The position numbers were made by a program, and so were the translations under genes. The notes beneath the pieces were generated by a model that was not told the origin of the DNA, searched no databases, and worked only from the letters and a program-made list of their open reading frames with translations. From NCBI GenBank assembly GCA_023213315.1, contig JAKCPI010000807.1, positions 1 to 64,000 on the forward strand: a DNA stretch of 64,000 bases. Reading direction: 5' to 3'. Positions within the stretch are counted from its first letter, which is position 1. The number at the start of each line of letters is the position of its first letter. Of the stretch, positions 9,133 through 20,620 are shown piece after piece. Origin of the DNA: Euborellia annulipes. Lineage: Eukaryota; Arthropoda; Insecta; Dermaptera; Anisolabididae.

Positions 9133-11198
9133 CGACATGTAACGCGACATGCTGATAGAAGGGCGAAAAAATTTGAGTCGATAAAAATAAAGTTTCACTT
9201 TAAAAATGCATAATTTATTGTTATAAAATATTTATTTTTATATCTCTGTTATACCATTTTTTTTGTAAATTCCCCATGTTTTGTAAAAAAAAAAATAGTA
9301 TGTTTTTTGGATTCAGCACACTAAGAAAAGTCTTATAAATAATTTTAATTCGTATCTAAAGAAATTATAAATAATAAAATAAAAGTTTTTGGAAATTTTC
9401 CCAGTCTTGTTATATTTTACATTCCATTCGTTATAATTTTAATTAACGAATAAATTGGAAGTAAAACAAAAAGCAAAAAGTAAAAGAAAAAACATAAACA
9501 ATATATGGATATACCGGTACGTAATATTATTTATGAGGAAAGTTTAATAAACTTTTGTTTTATATCTTTTACTTATTTTCAACTTGGATTTTTGTTTTTG
9601 GTTTTTGTTATCTTTTTACTTCTCTCTTTGGCGTAAAATTATTTCAAACAGAAACTTTAATAATTTTCTTTTAAATAAATATATACATCAGAGTCCACAG
9701 GTGAGAGAGCTGAGGAGCCTTTTGACTGTTATACGAGTAGGCTATATGACGGCAGGTCGCTTAAGTTCTAGTCAACTTGCAAACTTATGCGATATATAGT
9801 CAATCATCGATACAGTAAACAAGAACACGATTAACCTTCAAGTTAAGAAATGAGTTTTTTTACATATAATTAGGTATCTGAGGTATAAGGAAAGGTTTGT
9901 GAAGTTAGAAAATTAATATTATAAAAATTATAGAAAATTAAAATTAATATAGTTTAGTTAATTAAAGCTTATTCATTTTTTAACAAAAATTTTCAAAAAA
10001 ATAAATAAACGCTTCTAGGACGCGTTCCGGACGGTTTGTGCAATACATTAATAGTAGAAGTAATTATTATTTTTCTACGACCTTTAGTTCAGGCCGTAAT
10101 TTTTATGAGTACGGACAGACGGACACCGGATTCTCTGCATAAGGTGCGCGTCTCGAAAAGCCGTTACAAGACGATTGACTACCGAGTTACTCGAGGCGGC
10201 AAGAGATGGCGTTAGTTTTTCCCATAGGAATACAAGGGTTTTATTCCATTTCATTTTAAAGATTCCAGCTAATTAAATAAGGTTAAAAAATTAATTATTT
10301 TTTATCACAATGATTACTAATTTAATTATCTATAAGATATAGAGCGAATTTTTAAAAAATATCTTTTATTTAATGCGATTAATCTAAAAAAAAATTTATT
10401 TTTTTGAAAATCAAAAAAAATGGCTTCTATAAGTTGTTGATATTTTAAATAGCTTTAATTTTAAAAAAATTTGAGGTCGATAGCTTCAAAATTGTGGCCG
10501 CTGGAAACTCCCAAAATTAGCACCCCGACGTGCACCATAAGCTCTCTCCCTTAGTTCTACGCACAGTGAGAGCTAAAATAGTTTTTTTTTTTTTTTGTCA
10601 TTGCTTGATTAGGGATCGGCATATAAATTAAACATATTTTCGACTCGAGTTATATTCTCTCTTTTTACCCCAATTATTTCGAAGCCATACATAATAAACA
10701 TAAAAAATTTCAATTGATACAAAGAAATAGATGGAAAGCAAAATAGAATAAAGAGCGGAAAAAATGAAAGAGAAAACGAAATAAAGGCCTTTTGATATTT
10801 TATAGAAAACTAAAACTCTTAGAAAAGAGAGAGGGAGAGAGAGATTGATGAGAGTTTCTCTATAGCTCTTCTCTCTTTCTGAATTGAGTGACGTATACTT
10901 CGTTACGGGATAAGAATATGTGAAAGAAGAGGTTTTGATGTTAAACTTGAGTTAACGAGTCTTTAGATGTAAGTGGTTTTACTTTTAGAAATATCTGAGT
11001 GTGTTGGTCTATATTCGACAACTTTCTCTCTTTCTACTATAATGAGATATCTTATATAAATTTAGAATAAGAGATTTTAAAATGAATTTAATATTTGAAT
11101 ATTTTTTTAGTGAAAGAATATATTTGGGATTCAGGGTTGGAGCCAGGGAAAAAAATATTTTCTTATTTTTAGAAAAAAAAATCAACTATTTAAAAAAA
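9133..11198. other. AT-rich intergenic DNA
   Basis: No supported gene. A GC-richer stretch at 10010-10210 contains GGACAGACGGACACCGG and looks like old repeat sequence. Purine-rich microsatellite-like tracts (GA repeats) lie around 10820-10845. Confidence 0.4.
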
Positions 11199-11725
11199 AA
11201 ATCTGCTGTGACTGATCGCACAGCACATATCTTTCTCTTTCCTTCGGTAATTTCAAGTTGTGTTCTGTGCTTGTCTCACCAGTGTTTTTTGTGTCCAGCG
11301 GTGTAGTAAAATTTTTTTTAACCCTTTTCGGCAACTGAGGCCATTCATGCGTTTAACTTTATTACATGTATAAAATTTATTAAGATAGAAAAATATTTAT
11401 ATTTTGTTTTCATTGCAACAACCATTTCTCCTTTTTTCTATGAAGTACTAGAGTAAAGTGTGCTTCAAACAATTTTCAGAACAAATTGCGAATATACATT
11501 TTAAAGAAAATCTAAAAAAATAATTTATTTATAAATTTTAATCAAAACAGTTCGTACTAATTTTGAAAAAAAAAAAAAGACTGAAATTTAACAAATAATT
11601 CAGTACTACTAGTACCTTTTGCCCAATTTTATTTAAAAGCATATTTTTGCGCCTTAGGAGGGTACCTAACAGAGATATAAATATAAAATTTCAACTCCAA
11701 AGCTCAATTGTTTCTTGTTTTATTT
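11199..11725 (-). mobile_element. HINE-like element, 5'-truncated
   Basis: The terminal hairpin (arms AATCTGCTGTGACTG / TCACCAG) starts at 11199. The body follows to about 11725, where the microsatellite and 5' block are absent. A short insertion near 11315-11350 carries the SINE core (TTTTCGGCAACTGAGGCCATT, which is the inverse of the core). Confidence 0.75.
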
Positions 11726-12019
11726 TGAACAGAGACTATTTTACGGGATCTACTTTTTTGAATTTTTTAACAAATGGTTATTCGAATTTTTTTTTAATTT
11801 GCTCCTTTGGCATACAGCCATTGATTGTTACAAAATATATGTTTACAAATGTTATTCGCATTATTATTATTTTAAATTCTTATTCGATGAATTGCAAATT
11901 CTTCGGATAATTTGAACCAGAAGATCAAAAAATGTCTTCTTTAATATTTTTTTTTTTTTCAATTAATATTCTGCTTTAATATTTGATTTAACGCAACTTC
12001 CTTTGAAGTTCCTTTCAAG

Positions 12020-12085
12020 TCATCTAGTGGAAGTAATGGAATAGATTATCGAGACGAATTGGGAACAAGTGTCACCAAAGACCCA
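12020..12085 (+). CDS. Candidate internal coding exon, 66 nt
   Basis: An acceptor TTCCTTTCAAG ends at 12019, and a consensus donor GTAAGT starts at 12086. Between them one frame is open for exactly 22 codons, phase 0 at both ends. The encoded segment is polar (SSSGSNGIDYRDELG then TSVTKDP) and more complex than the surrounding AT-rich frames. An in-frame TGA lies 34 bp upstream, so the segment needs splicing to be translated. No family was recognised and no neighbouring exon was found within several kb. It could be a single exon of a long-intron gene or a chance coincidence. Confidence 0.35.
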
Positions 12086-12232
12086 GTAAGTGAATTGACT
12101 TTTATTTAGCCTAACTATTACTATATTTGCTTTCTCCATAAGTAAATATATAAATTAGCTCGTATGTTCATGTAGTCAATGTTTATATTAATATATAACT
12201 CTCGAATACTGTATATTTTTTTCTGTTAGATA

Positions 12233-12818
12233 CACTGTAAAAAAAAAATATGAATTTTCAATCATTTTTCATATACTTTCGTGGTTTAATTTTAATATAC
12301 CCAGGATATGAAATAAAATTAATATAAAAGTTTATGAACAAATTACCAACTTTTAAACTTATCTATTTCTTTGTGTGCCGCCAAATTTTGAAATCGTTAA
12401 AAGTGTACCGCGACAAATTGAGAATCACTGGTCTAAACGTTCTCAAATAACTCGACTACCTCAAGGAATTTTTATTAATATTATTTTATAATTATTTTAA
12501 GGAAACTTGAAATTATTCTTTTAAAATTTATATCACAAATCTAAATTTATTAAATTCTAGTTTGAAATTCGCGCTCTAAACTATTTAAATATTTATGAAG
12601 TATATTACAATCATACTAATTAAATAATTTTTATAAAGTAATTCAACTAAATAGCTATAAAAATTAAAATTAAAATTAACAATTTTTACCAAAATAATTA
12701 ATTTTAAAATATACAAGAAATTTGTTAGGTTGGCAACAAATTGAACTTTCTCATATATATTCATAAACAGTTTATGAAACAGAGTTCCTATACTTGTATA
12801 GGAAGTTTTTTTACAGTG
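12233..12818. mobile_element. Tc1/mariner-like non-autonomous element
   Basis: The 13-bp inverted ends CACTGTAAAAAAA are flanked by TA on both sides (12231-12232 and 12819-12820). This is the usual target duplication of Tc1/mariner elements. The 586-bp interior is AT-rich and non-coding. It contains a hAT-like end fragment (inverse of CAGTGATTCTCAA) near 12420-12433. Confidence 0.7.
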
Positions 12819-14959
12819 TAGTGAAAAAAATATTTATTTTAATTAAAACTCAAGTGAGATTCTTTTTAAAATTGCGTGTGGCATCGTTAAAGGGCAATCT
12901 CATCCCTTTGCGAAATGAAGTCACCCCTACCATGCCTTTCCTCACCTCTATTTAGACTGCCAATTTTGAAAAGCCCCACCCCAAGGGGGTAATTAACACT
13001 AATTGAAGCTCGCAATAAGAAGAACGAGACCTGGTTTATTCGCTGGGATTTATTTTAATAGAGCAGCCTCGTAAAATCAACACAACATCGTCTTAATAGA
13101 GGTTAATGGAAATATAGGCGGAGCGTTATAAAACATTTATGAATAATAAATTAATAAAAAAATCGATTATATACTGTAGAGAATTTTCTCGGATATTTAA
13201 ATACTTTTTAATGCCTGGTGGTCAATTTTCATACACTTACGGATTTTTGATAGAAGTTAATAAAAGTGTATTATATACAGTAGAGTCCCGGTAATCCGAA
13301 CCTCGCTAATCCGAACTTCCGGTTAATTCGAACTCTTTTTTGCGTACGATTTTTTTTTTTTTTTTTAAGAGGAATATAAATGAAAATTAGACATTAAAGG
13401 AACTTTATTATTATTATGAAATATATATTTAGAAAATTTGTTACCAATCAATTTAAATAAATAGGAAAGGGGTATAAATGGCCATAGATGCCGACAAAGT
13501 CCTTAAATAAAAAAAAATAAAAAAAAACGCCCCCCCCAACAAAATCGCATTAATCCGCCATTGACTCCAACTGACTGCCATAAGTAGTTCAAGAGAAATT
13601 TTCAAACAATATTTCCTGTGCTGTTTCTACAAAATATACAATGCCATTATTTTATAACAATTGTTATATAGCCTCAATAAAATATAATAAAAATATAGTA
13701 ATGTGTGATTTTATAGAAGAAAAAAATTTTTTTTTAAATAAAAATAGTTAAATTAAACATGAATGCATGTATATATATTTATAAACTAATATATTTGGCT
13801 GTCTCTCCGTTCTACTTTCTCCAATTATATTAAATCCACCCATAAACAACCAAGCATTTTTTTTTATTAATTATATTGCAATACTTAAATATAGGCTTCA
13901 AAAAATCAGAGTAAAAAAAAAAACCTAGAGAGATGCAATCTACTTTTAGAAAGAAGTTTTTTTTGAAAAAGCAATAGCAAATGTCAATATTTATTTTATT
14001 AAAAAAAATGGAGTAAAAGCGGGTTGACTGAGTCTATTGGCCAGAATAATATCCCATTGAAAAAAAAAGAGCGGAGACGCGAAGAAAACGAAGTAAAAAA
14101 AAAAAAAAAGTTGTTGAAAACATTTTTTTGTCGATAATTTTAAAGTAGTTTCCATTGCGATGGATGTGAATATGAATGCGTTAATGGACCACAAAGAGAA
14201 GCTGAAGAAGACGAAGAAAAAGATGGAGAAAGGGAAGATTGGTTGGCTGGCTGACTCTCTTTTCTATTGGAAAATTTCGACAAAGTGTCAAAGCTTTTAT
14301 TACCATCCAATAAGGAGTCCAAATGGCCTTATCTAATGGTCCACCCCAGCCTCCGGGGTTTTCATCCTCCCTTCTTTTATTGTCATAAAAGACACGAGAC
14401 AGATGCTATTTAATAAAGTACTTATTTCAAAATGATTATCAAAAAAAAAAAGGTACAGAGTTATAAAATAAAAAGAATACAAGTTTAAACAAAAAGAAAT
14501 TATGGATTCTTAAATAAAAAATTTCAAAAGAAATTTTATGTCACACGTTTATTGATAATAAAGGGCATCCTTCCTGTTTTTTTTTTTTTCAATTTAAAAA
14601 AAATAGTAATATTAAAAGATGTTTAAATATTTAGTGGCATGATAAAAAATAACTTTTGTTGCTAAAATTTTTTTTATTACCCTTCTTAAAAGGAGTAGAT
14701 AAAATTTTATCAAGTTTGATGACGAGGAGATAAAACAGATTAGAAAGGTTTATCTTCAAGATTTCAATTTCGAGATATGTAGGCCTACCAAAAAATTATC
14801 CAACTCAATTGTTATTGTATTTTCGAAGTTGAAGAGTAAAAAAATATATTAAAAGTTAAAAACATTACCAGCACTAAGTTTCGCTTACCAATCTCTCTCA
14901 CTTAAAATCATACCCAGTTAGATATTTCCACTCACCATTCATGTTTAATTTTCTTTGAA
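12819..14959. other. Intergenic DNA with repeat fragments
   Basis: ACAGTAGAGTCCCGGTAATC at 13276 and the following AATCCGAAC repeats resemble one end of a pogo/Tigger-type element. A SINE-B tail (core near 13475, ending in TTAAATAAA) spans about 13445-13520. A C run lies at 13531-13537. No gene is supported; overlapping minus frames at 13991-14322 are short and AT/poly-T driven. Confidence 0.4.
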
Positions 14960-15064
14960 CTATGTAAGCAGTCTACCAAAAAATAAACCTGAAGATGTAG
15001 GCCCTGAAGATGGTCCATTTGAAGAATTGAAACCAATAATGTACACTGGTTGGCCGATAAATGT
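14960..15064 (-). CDS. Candidate terminal coding exon of a minus-strand gene
   Basis: Read on the minus strand, a textbook acceptor (ATTATTTTTTATTTCTAG) ends at 15065. The exon is then open for 34 codons from 15064 to a TAG at 14962-14960. It begins TFIGQPVYIIGFNSSNG and continues with a short GPSSG/PTSSG-type repeat, then a hydrophobic end. The frame joins in phase 0 to the small exon at 15126-15152 across a 61-nt intron with GTGAGT...CTAG borders. The product is not recognised. The repeated word CCTGAAGATG on the plus strand partly resembles the hammerhead-like motif found elsewhere, so a repeat origin is possible. Confidence 0.45.
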   Translation of the reverse strand, partial: TFIGQPVYIIGFNSSNGPSSGPTSSGLFFGRLLT

Positions 15065-15125
15065 CTAGAAATAAAAAATAATTAATAATAAAAAATTTTT
15101 AATTTTTTATTAACATTACACTCAC

Positions 15126-15152
15126 CTCAATCTTCAAGTAGCCGTTGACATC
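15126..15152 (-). CDS. Candidate 27-nt coding exon upstream of the terminal exon
   Basis: On the minus strand an acceptor ending in CAG is followed by nine codons (DVNGYLKIE) and the donor GAG|GTGAGTG at 15126/15125. An in-frame TAA lies just upstream of the acceptor, and the other two frames contain stops, so only this phase works. It is also the phase of the next exon. The polypyrimidine tract is modest (TCTTTTCC). Further 5' exons were not identified. A 70-residue minus-strand frame at 15208-15420 might contribute one, but its donor phase does not fit. Confidence 0.35.
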
Positions 15153-16279
15153 CTGTTATATCCTTTGGAAAAGACTATTTTTAAATATGTTTTCGCGGCA
15201 AGAATCCTCAACGCAAAAAATAAACCGAAACAGATATACAAATATCAGCAACAACTATTGAAAAACAAAAAACTAGGAAAACAAATGAATTTAATTTTGG
15301 TATTGACAATATGTACATTTGAGAAATTTTTGAGGTACCTATATTTAGTGGTATTAATTTGTTTAAATATTCTGATTGTTGCTTTTGGAATTCATTTGGT
15401 GGGACCAATGTCCTCAACAAATGATATTTAATAATAATAATTCTAGTCCAAAATATTATGATAATGGTCTGGGTCTAAAAGTTCGATAAAGCCTTAAAGA
15501 ATTTAGTTGAGAAAAAAAGTTGCGACACAAATTAAATAGTTGTAAGAAAAATCACGTCAAGATTGTTGAAAAAAAATGCATCTCATCTTATTTGTCATTT
15601 CTGATGTAACAGAAAAAGAAAAAAACGTACAATGGTCTGGGAATTATTATCATCACTGTAGAATGAAGAAGACAACTCTCTTTGCTGATTTAACAAGTTT
15701 GATAGCTATTATGGAATAATTGATAGCAGAACAGTGCAGAACCACCCGCATGCATCATACTGCTTAAGAAATTGGGAAGGTCTAAACATCTGAATTCTGA
15801 AAACGGACACAGTATGTGTAATGGAAAATTCATTCATAAAAATATATGATATATAATAAAACAATTTTCAATGTTTTAAAATCAAAAGTAAAGAAATATC
15901 AAAGTTTTAAAATAAAAGTTGGCATTGAACTTTTTATAGAAATATCTATATTTCAAACTTTTAAAGAAAAAGATTTCGATATTTTTTTGTTCTCTTCAGA
16001 ACATTTCGGTGATCAATCACGACACTTTCAATATTACAATTTTATTTTATTTTAGAAGTTTAAAGCTTATCATGCACAAAGATATGAAGAACTCTTTATT
16101 CAGTTGCTATATTGGACTAATAATAATATAATTAAAAGACATTTATATGTCAGAATCATTTTTGGAATCACATTACAAAAACAAAAAATATGACGATAAA
16201 TACTTTTCCCATATGAAACAGCCTCTTTGGTGGATTTCGCAGATAGTAGAAGATATAACACAGAGGAACAGTGATTTTG
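15153..16279. other. AT-rich DNA, no further gene supported
   Basis: Several short frames on both strands are AT-driven. The possible upstream part of the minus-strand gene would lie here or beyond, but no acceptor-donor pair in phase was found. Confidence 0.35.
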
Positions 16280-17025
16280 TTCCTAGGATATTTGAAGCTA
16301 TTTCTGGGTATTTGGGTAAAGCTGATTTCACAAACGCCTTCATTGTCCCATCACGTCTAATTTTAGAGCTATAGAGAAAATTAAATTTTAATGGAAAATG
16401 TGCTCTAAAGCGGTTCTAATTTTGAATTAGCTAGATTTTTTTAATGCGTTACTCCTTAAAAATATGCAAATTGATGAATTACATAAAAATAAAAAGTTTC
16501 AGTCCAATTGGAGGTGATTTAGAGATGCAAAATAGGGCTAAAAGTTTAGAAAAATTGACTTTTTTCAGTTCTTGTTTTTTAATTTTGGACACCCCTAATA
16601 CAATTGTTTACTTCCCTGAATTTTCTCTATAGATCTAAAACTAGACGTATCGGGGCGAAACTGATGGCATTTTTGGTATCAGGGCGATAACGAAAAATAG
16701 CTTCAAATACCCAGGCAAAAAAATCCCCTATGTTATATACCATACTATCTGCGCAGCATCTCCAAAGCAGGGTGTCCAAAGTTAAAAAAAAAAACTGAAA
16801 AAATTCAATTTTTCTAAGCTTTTAGCCCTATTCTGCACCATTCAATTACCTCCGATTGGACTCAAACTTTTTAATTCATTTATCTGCATATTTTTAAAGG
16901 GTAACGCCTTAAAAAAATCTAGGTAATTCAAAATTAGAACCGCTTTAGAGCACATTTTCTATTAAAATTTAATTTTCTCGATAGCTCTATACCCAAATAC
17001 CCTGAAATAGCTTCAAATACCCCGG
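16280..17025. mobile_element. Long inverted-repeat (foldback) element
   Basis: Arms of about 230 bp (roughly 16370-16610 and 16765-16990) are inverse copies of one another, e.g. GTGCTCTAAAGCGGTTCTAA against its inverse near 16950. A GAAGCTATTTC...GGGTATTTGGGTA word recurs outside both arms. The left outer part carries about 45 bp of extra sequence. The centre (about 16640-16740) repeats AAATAGCTTCAAATACCC. No transposase frame is present. Confidence 0.75.
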
Positions 17026-18602
17026 CAACAAAAAATTGTCTTCTTTGTTCCCCTATGTAATCAATGAGAATTTCATTTATTTACAATATTAAATTTTAAT
17101 AGAATTTTAAAATAAGCCCTGTTTTTATATTAAAAATATAAAAAATGCTGGGGGCAATTTCTACTTTTTTTTTTCGTTTTTCTTTCTCTCTTCTTTAAAA
17201 AAAAAGGTCAACGCTATGAATTCGTATTCCTAGCGTTATAAAAGCTCTAAAAAAAATGAACGAGGTTTTATTATTGATCTCAGGAGAAATTTTCTTAACT
17301 TAATCTCGGATTCAAAATCCCTTCTCACGAATTGGAGAATATTTCTCTTACTGTTACAATTACCTTTGTAGTAATACTTTGTAAGGGGGCGATAGGACAC
17401 ATTAAATTTTCTTATTTAATAATCTACAATTTATATATTTTTTTGCTCTTTCATTTGATCATTCAAATTTTATTTGTAAAGTGCCACCAGCATTTAATTA
17501 TGTTTTTTTTAATTTATCTAATGAAATCATGTTTCATCTAGAGACAACGGTTATCAATAATTCTGCCAATTCACACTACCAAAAGCTGCGTAAAAGAACT
17601 TCGTTCCAAAAATTCCTAATTTATTTATTTAACGTAAACTATTATTTATTTATTTTTGATAAAATTGAATATGTCACTTTAACAAAGCAAAGATAAGCTT
17701 ATTATTCCAATAGATCTATTTATTAAAGAGAGGGAAGGAGATATGATCAAACCGGGAAAATCAAACAAAATGATAACGTCAAGGAGAAATTCCCATTTGT
17801 CTTTGAATAAATAGATACTAGCGGACTAAAGGTCCTAAATAAGCTAAATGAGGTTGTTTACTTGGTCTAATCAAACTTCCATTGACTCCCTATAGATGTA
17901 TTTTGATCGGATACTAACAAACACATATCTAATTATTAAAATTATGTCAAAATAATTCTTGCTCTCTCTCACACATCCTAATTTTTTTTCATAAAATATC
18001 AACGTCAAATATCAGTCTGTCAATACATTTTATTTTTGAAATAAAAATCTCTCTCTCTCTGTGTACAAACCAAATAAAGATGATTTTTTTAAAAATCAAA
18101 AAGTGCGTTTTAATATTTATTTAACTTTAAATATGAAATTGATCATCACATGACCTTGTTCTATTAAAAATGATATATCAATTTTAATTTAAAATAATAA
18201 AAATATGATCAAAGGAGGTCATAAAATTTAACCCCAATCTGAATTTTTATTATAATCATTTTTTGGTAATAATTTGATTAATATTTAAAAAAAATACAGC
18301 AATCTTTATAAAAAAAGCGGGAATAATTTCATAAAATTCGGAGTAATAAAGATCGTTTTTTGCCACTTTTTGAAAGGATTTTTAATCTGATACTTCCATT
18401 TAAATAATTACCGAATGAATTTAAATTTTATAAATTTCATATAGCTATTTAAAATATTCTTTCTTTTACAAAATAAAGAACATTTTGGATAAATTAGAAA
18501 TCGTATGTAACCTATTTTGTACCATCTATGTTAAAAAATAAAATTCAAAACTATTGTAACATCATGCTTTTTATGTAAACACTTGCTTCGATGATTGTGT
18601 CT
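17026..18602. other. AT-rich intergenic DNA upstream of the small-peptide gene
   Basis: No supported gene or named repeat was found. CT repeats occur near 18048-18060. Confidence 0.4.
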
Positions 18603-18690
18603 ATTATGGGAATGAGTGTAGAGGGCGCGAAAATTTGAATATAACTTCATAGGAATGACTGTAGATGGCGCTGACGTCGTTATATATAAA
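18603..18690 (+). promoter_or_regulatory. Promoter with duplicated CTCF-like sites and TATA box
   Basis: A 20-bp direct repeat (GGAATGAGTGTAGAGGGCGC and GGAATGACTGTAGATGGCGC) starts at about 18609 and 18652. Both copies end in TAGAKGGCGC, the core recognised by CTCF in insects. A TATA box TATATATAAA follows at 18681-18690. Two TAACGG words (Myb-type half sites) lie just downstream at about 18698 and 18706. Transcription would start near 18710-18720, about 40 bp before the start codon of the gene at 18757. Confidence 0.55.
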
Positions 18691-18756
18691 ATGCACGTAA
18701 CGGTCGTAACGGTTATATTTTTCTAAATTACATAGTATAACAATAAATTTAGAAAA

Positions 18757-19131
18757 ATGGGAAAGAAGTCTCCAGATGCCAAAAAAGCAGGTAAATAAAC
18801 TTAAAATAATAATATTTTAAATATAAATAAATGACCCATGAGCAGAACGCTTATTAAGGGGAAGTACTCAAAAAGGGGAAAATTCATTTGAAATTTTAAT
18901 AAAAGAGATTAGAAAAATAAAAGTTGAAGAAAAATCACTTTTTATATTGTTTTCATATTGTATTAATTTTGCTTTCGTTTTGTTTTTATATTATATTAAT
19001 TATGAATTGTTTATATTAATTTGAGAAATATGTATTTTGTAGAATTTTTGGCCCAATGGCGTGAAGCTAGAGGGCAGAATAAAAAAAAAAAGAAAAATCC
19101 CTTGCAAAAGCAAATTATAAAGATCATATAA
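18757..19131 (+). CDS. Two-exon gene for a 40-residue lysine-rich peptide
   Basis: Exon 1 (18757-18790) starts MGKKSPDAKKA and ends at CAG|GTAAAT. Exon 2 (19043-19131) follows an acceptor ATGTATTTTGTAG and continues in phase 1: EFLAQWREARGQN, then five lysines, NPLQKQ, and a short isoleucine-rich end before TAA. The intron is 252 nt (18791-19042). AATAAA overlaps the stop codon as a polyadenylation signal, and a TATA box lies about 70 bp upstream of the ATG, so promoter, start, splice sites, stop and polyA signal are collinear. The product would be small, strongly basic and without a signal peptide; a nucleic-acid-binding or ribosome-associated role is conceivable but not shown. The lysine codons lie in an A11 run prone to frameshift. 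No family was recognised. Confidence 0.6.
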
Positions 19132-19140
19132 ATAAATAAA

Positions 19141-20281
19141 AGAAACAAATTTATTTAGAGCCTCTTGAACAAAATTCTTGCAACGTTCCTGTTTGAGGAG
19201 AGGTTTCCCACATCACTAACAATTGACCATCTTGGCTAAACAAGCAAATACTGTGAGAAGAAAGGATTGAGTAAGCCTCTCTCTAATGACACCTTTTCAA
19301 AGATTAAAAGTTAAATAGAAGCTTATATCATTATTACGCCATTGTATTTGCTTTTGTTTTATTTTCTGAATAGTTTTTAATTATCGGCTTATACTTGATT
19401 TAGGATTACTTTTTTTTATGGGAACTTTAAGAAAAAGTTTATAAATGGACAAAGTTCTCTATTGAAAAAGAAAGCGATAGAGAAAGAGAGAGAGAGAGAG
19501 AAAGAGAGCTGTAACAAGTTTTCAATCAATAGATGTAATCGTGTCAAAAATGGCTCCATTGTATCTTATTCAAGAAAAAAAAAAATTTATTTTGTTATCG
19601 GAATTAAATTTGAAATAAATCTATTTTTAAGTTTTTTTTTTTTTTTTAACTACCTAAATAGAATTTTTAAGGTGTCAAAAAAAAAATAATAAATCATATA
19701 ATTATATACTAGGTAAAAGTAATTTTTTTCGAGTTTTTATTACTTTTCGTCAATTTTAATAAACAAAGCACGTACTTGAATAATTTTTCACTTCACACAT
19801 ATAAGAATTTTTATATCGCTGTTAACGATTGTTTGAAATATGTAAGAGTGAAAAAACAAATAAATCATTGGGATAGAAAAGGATGGGGGAAATGACCCCA
19901 TCAAGCAAAAATTTCCAGTGGATATTTATATAAATACTTAAATATATAAAAATAAAAACTTATTGATCTTCATTCGAGAAAGAATATAAATTAAAATATA
20001 AATATAAAAGAGATGTAGGGGTTTAAATACTGCTAAAAATTTAAAAATAAATTTTCCAATTAAAATTTTACAAGAAAATAATACCCCCGAGAGCCGAAGC
20101 ACGGATCTGTCAATTTGTACTCTCGGATTGCTTTGCTGAGAAAATAATAGCTAGAGGCCTGGCCTAGCACAAAGAAAGACAGGGGCGTAGCTTCGCCCTT
20201 ATCAATGAGCGAGTGAGGGTGGCTGACAGCACCAAGCTATTGTATTTTTAACTAGTTGTTGTTTCTTGATGGCTGGGTATT
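19141..20281. other. Intergenic DNA
   Basis: No supported gene. GA-repeat tract at 19489-19507. A GC-richer segment at 20085-20230 contains inverted words (CCCGAGAGCCGAAGCA and CTCTCGGATTGCTTTGCTGAG nearby) and appears to be old repeat DNA. Confidence 0.4.
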
Positions 20282-20620
20282 ATAATATGAGGATGTCGTA
20301 TATGGGCAGCCAGGGCTAAAAAAATAAATCTTTATTTTGTTGAGGTTTCGAGTGCCGATCGCACTCTTCACCAGGACAAAAATTGATGTTAGTTGACATG
20401 GCAGTGTAGCAACGTTTTTATGAATCTATATTCTCTTGAAAAATTCTATTTACTGTTAGGAGGTCGTTGCTACACGTTGCTACACTGCCATGTCAGCTAT
20501 CCTGACAATTTAACATCAATTTTGTCCTGATGAAGAGTGCGATCGGCACTCGAAACGTGAAGAAAATATAGACTTTTATTTTTTCGCATTAGCTGTCCAT
20601 ATACCACTTTCTCATATTGT
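20282..20620. mobile_element. Foldback element with two hammerhead-like motifs
   Basis: The outer arms ATAATATGAGGATG / inverse ACAATATGAG and inner arms CGAGTGCCGATCGCACTCTTC and its inverse form one inverted repeat. The plus-strand right arm reads CTGATGA, A, GAGTGC-loop-GCACTC, GAAACGTG (20527-20559). The minus-strand left arm has CTGGTGA in the same place (20345-20374). Both deviate from the catalytic consensus. Confidence 0.7.

Noticed and set aside
16147..16374. 75-residue plus-strand frame of normal composition
   Set aside because: Its second half lies in the arm of a foldback element and no start or splice context supports it.
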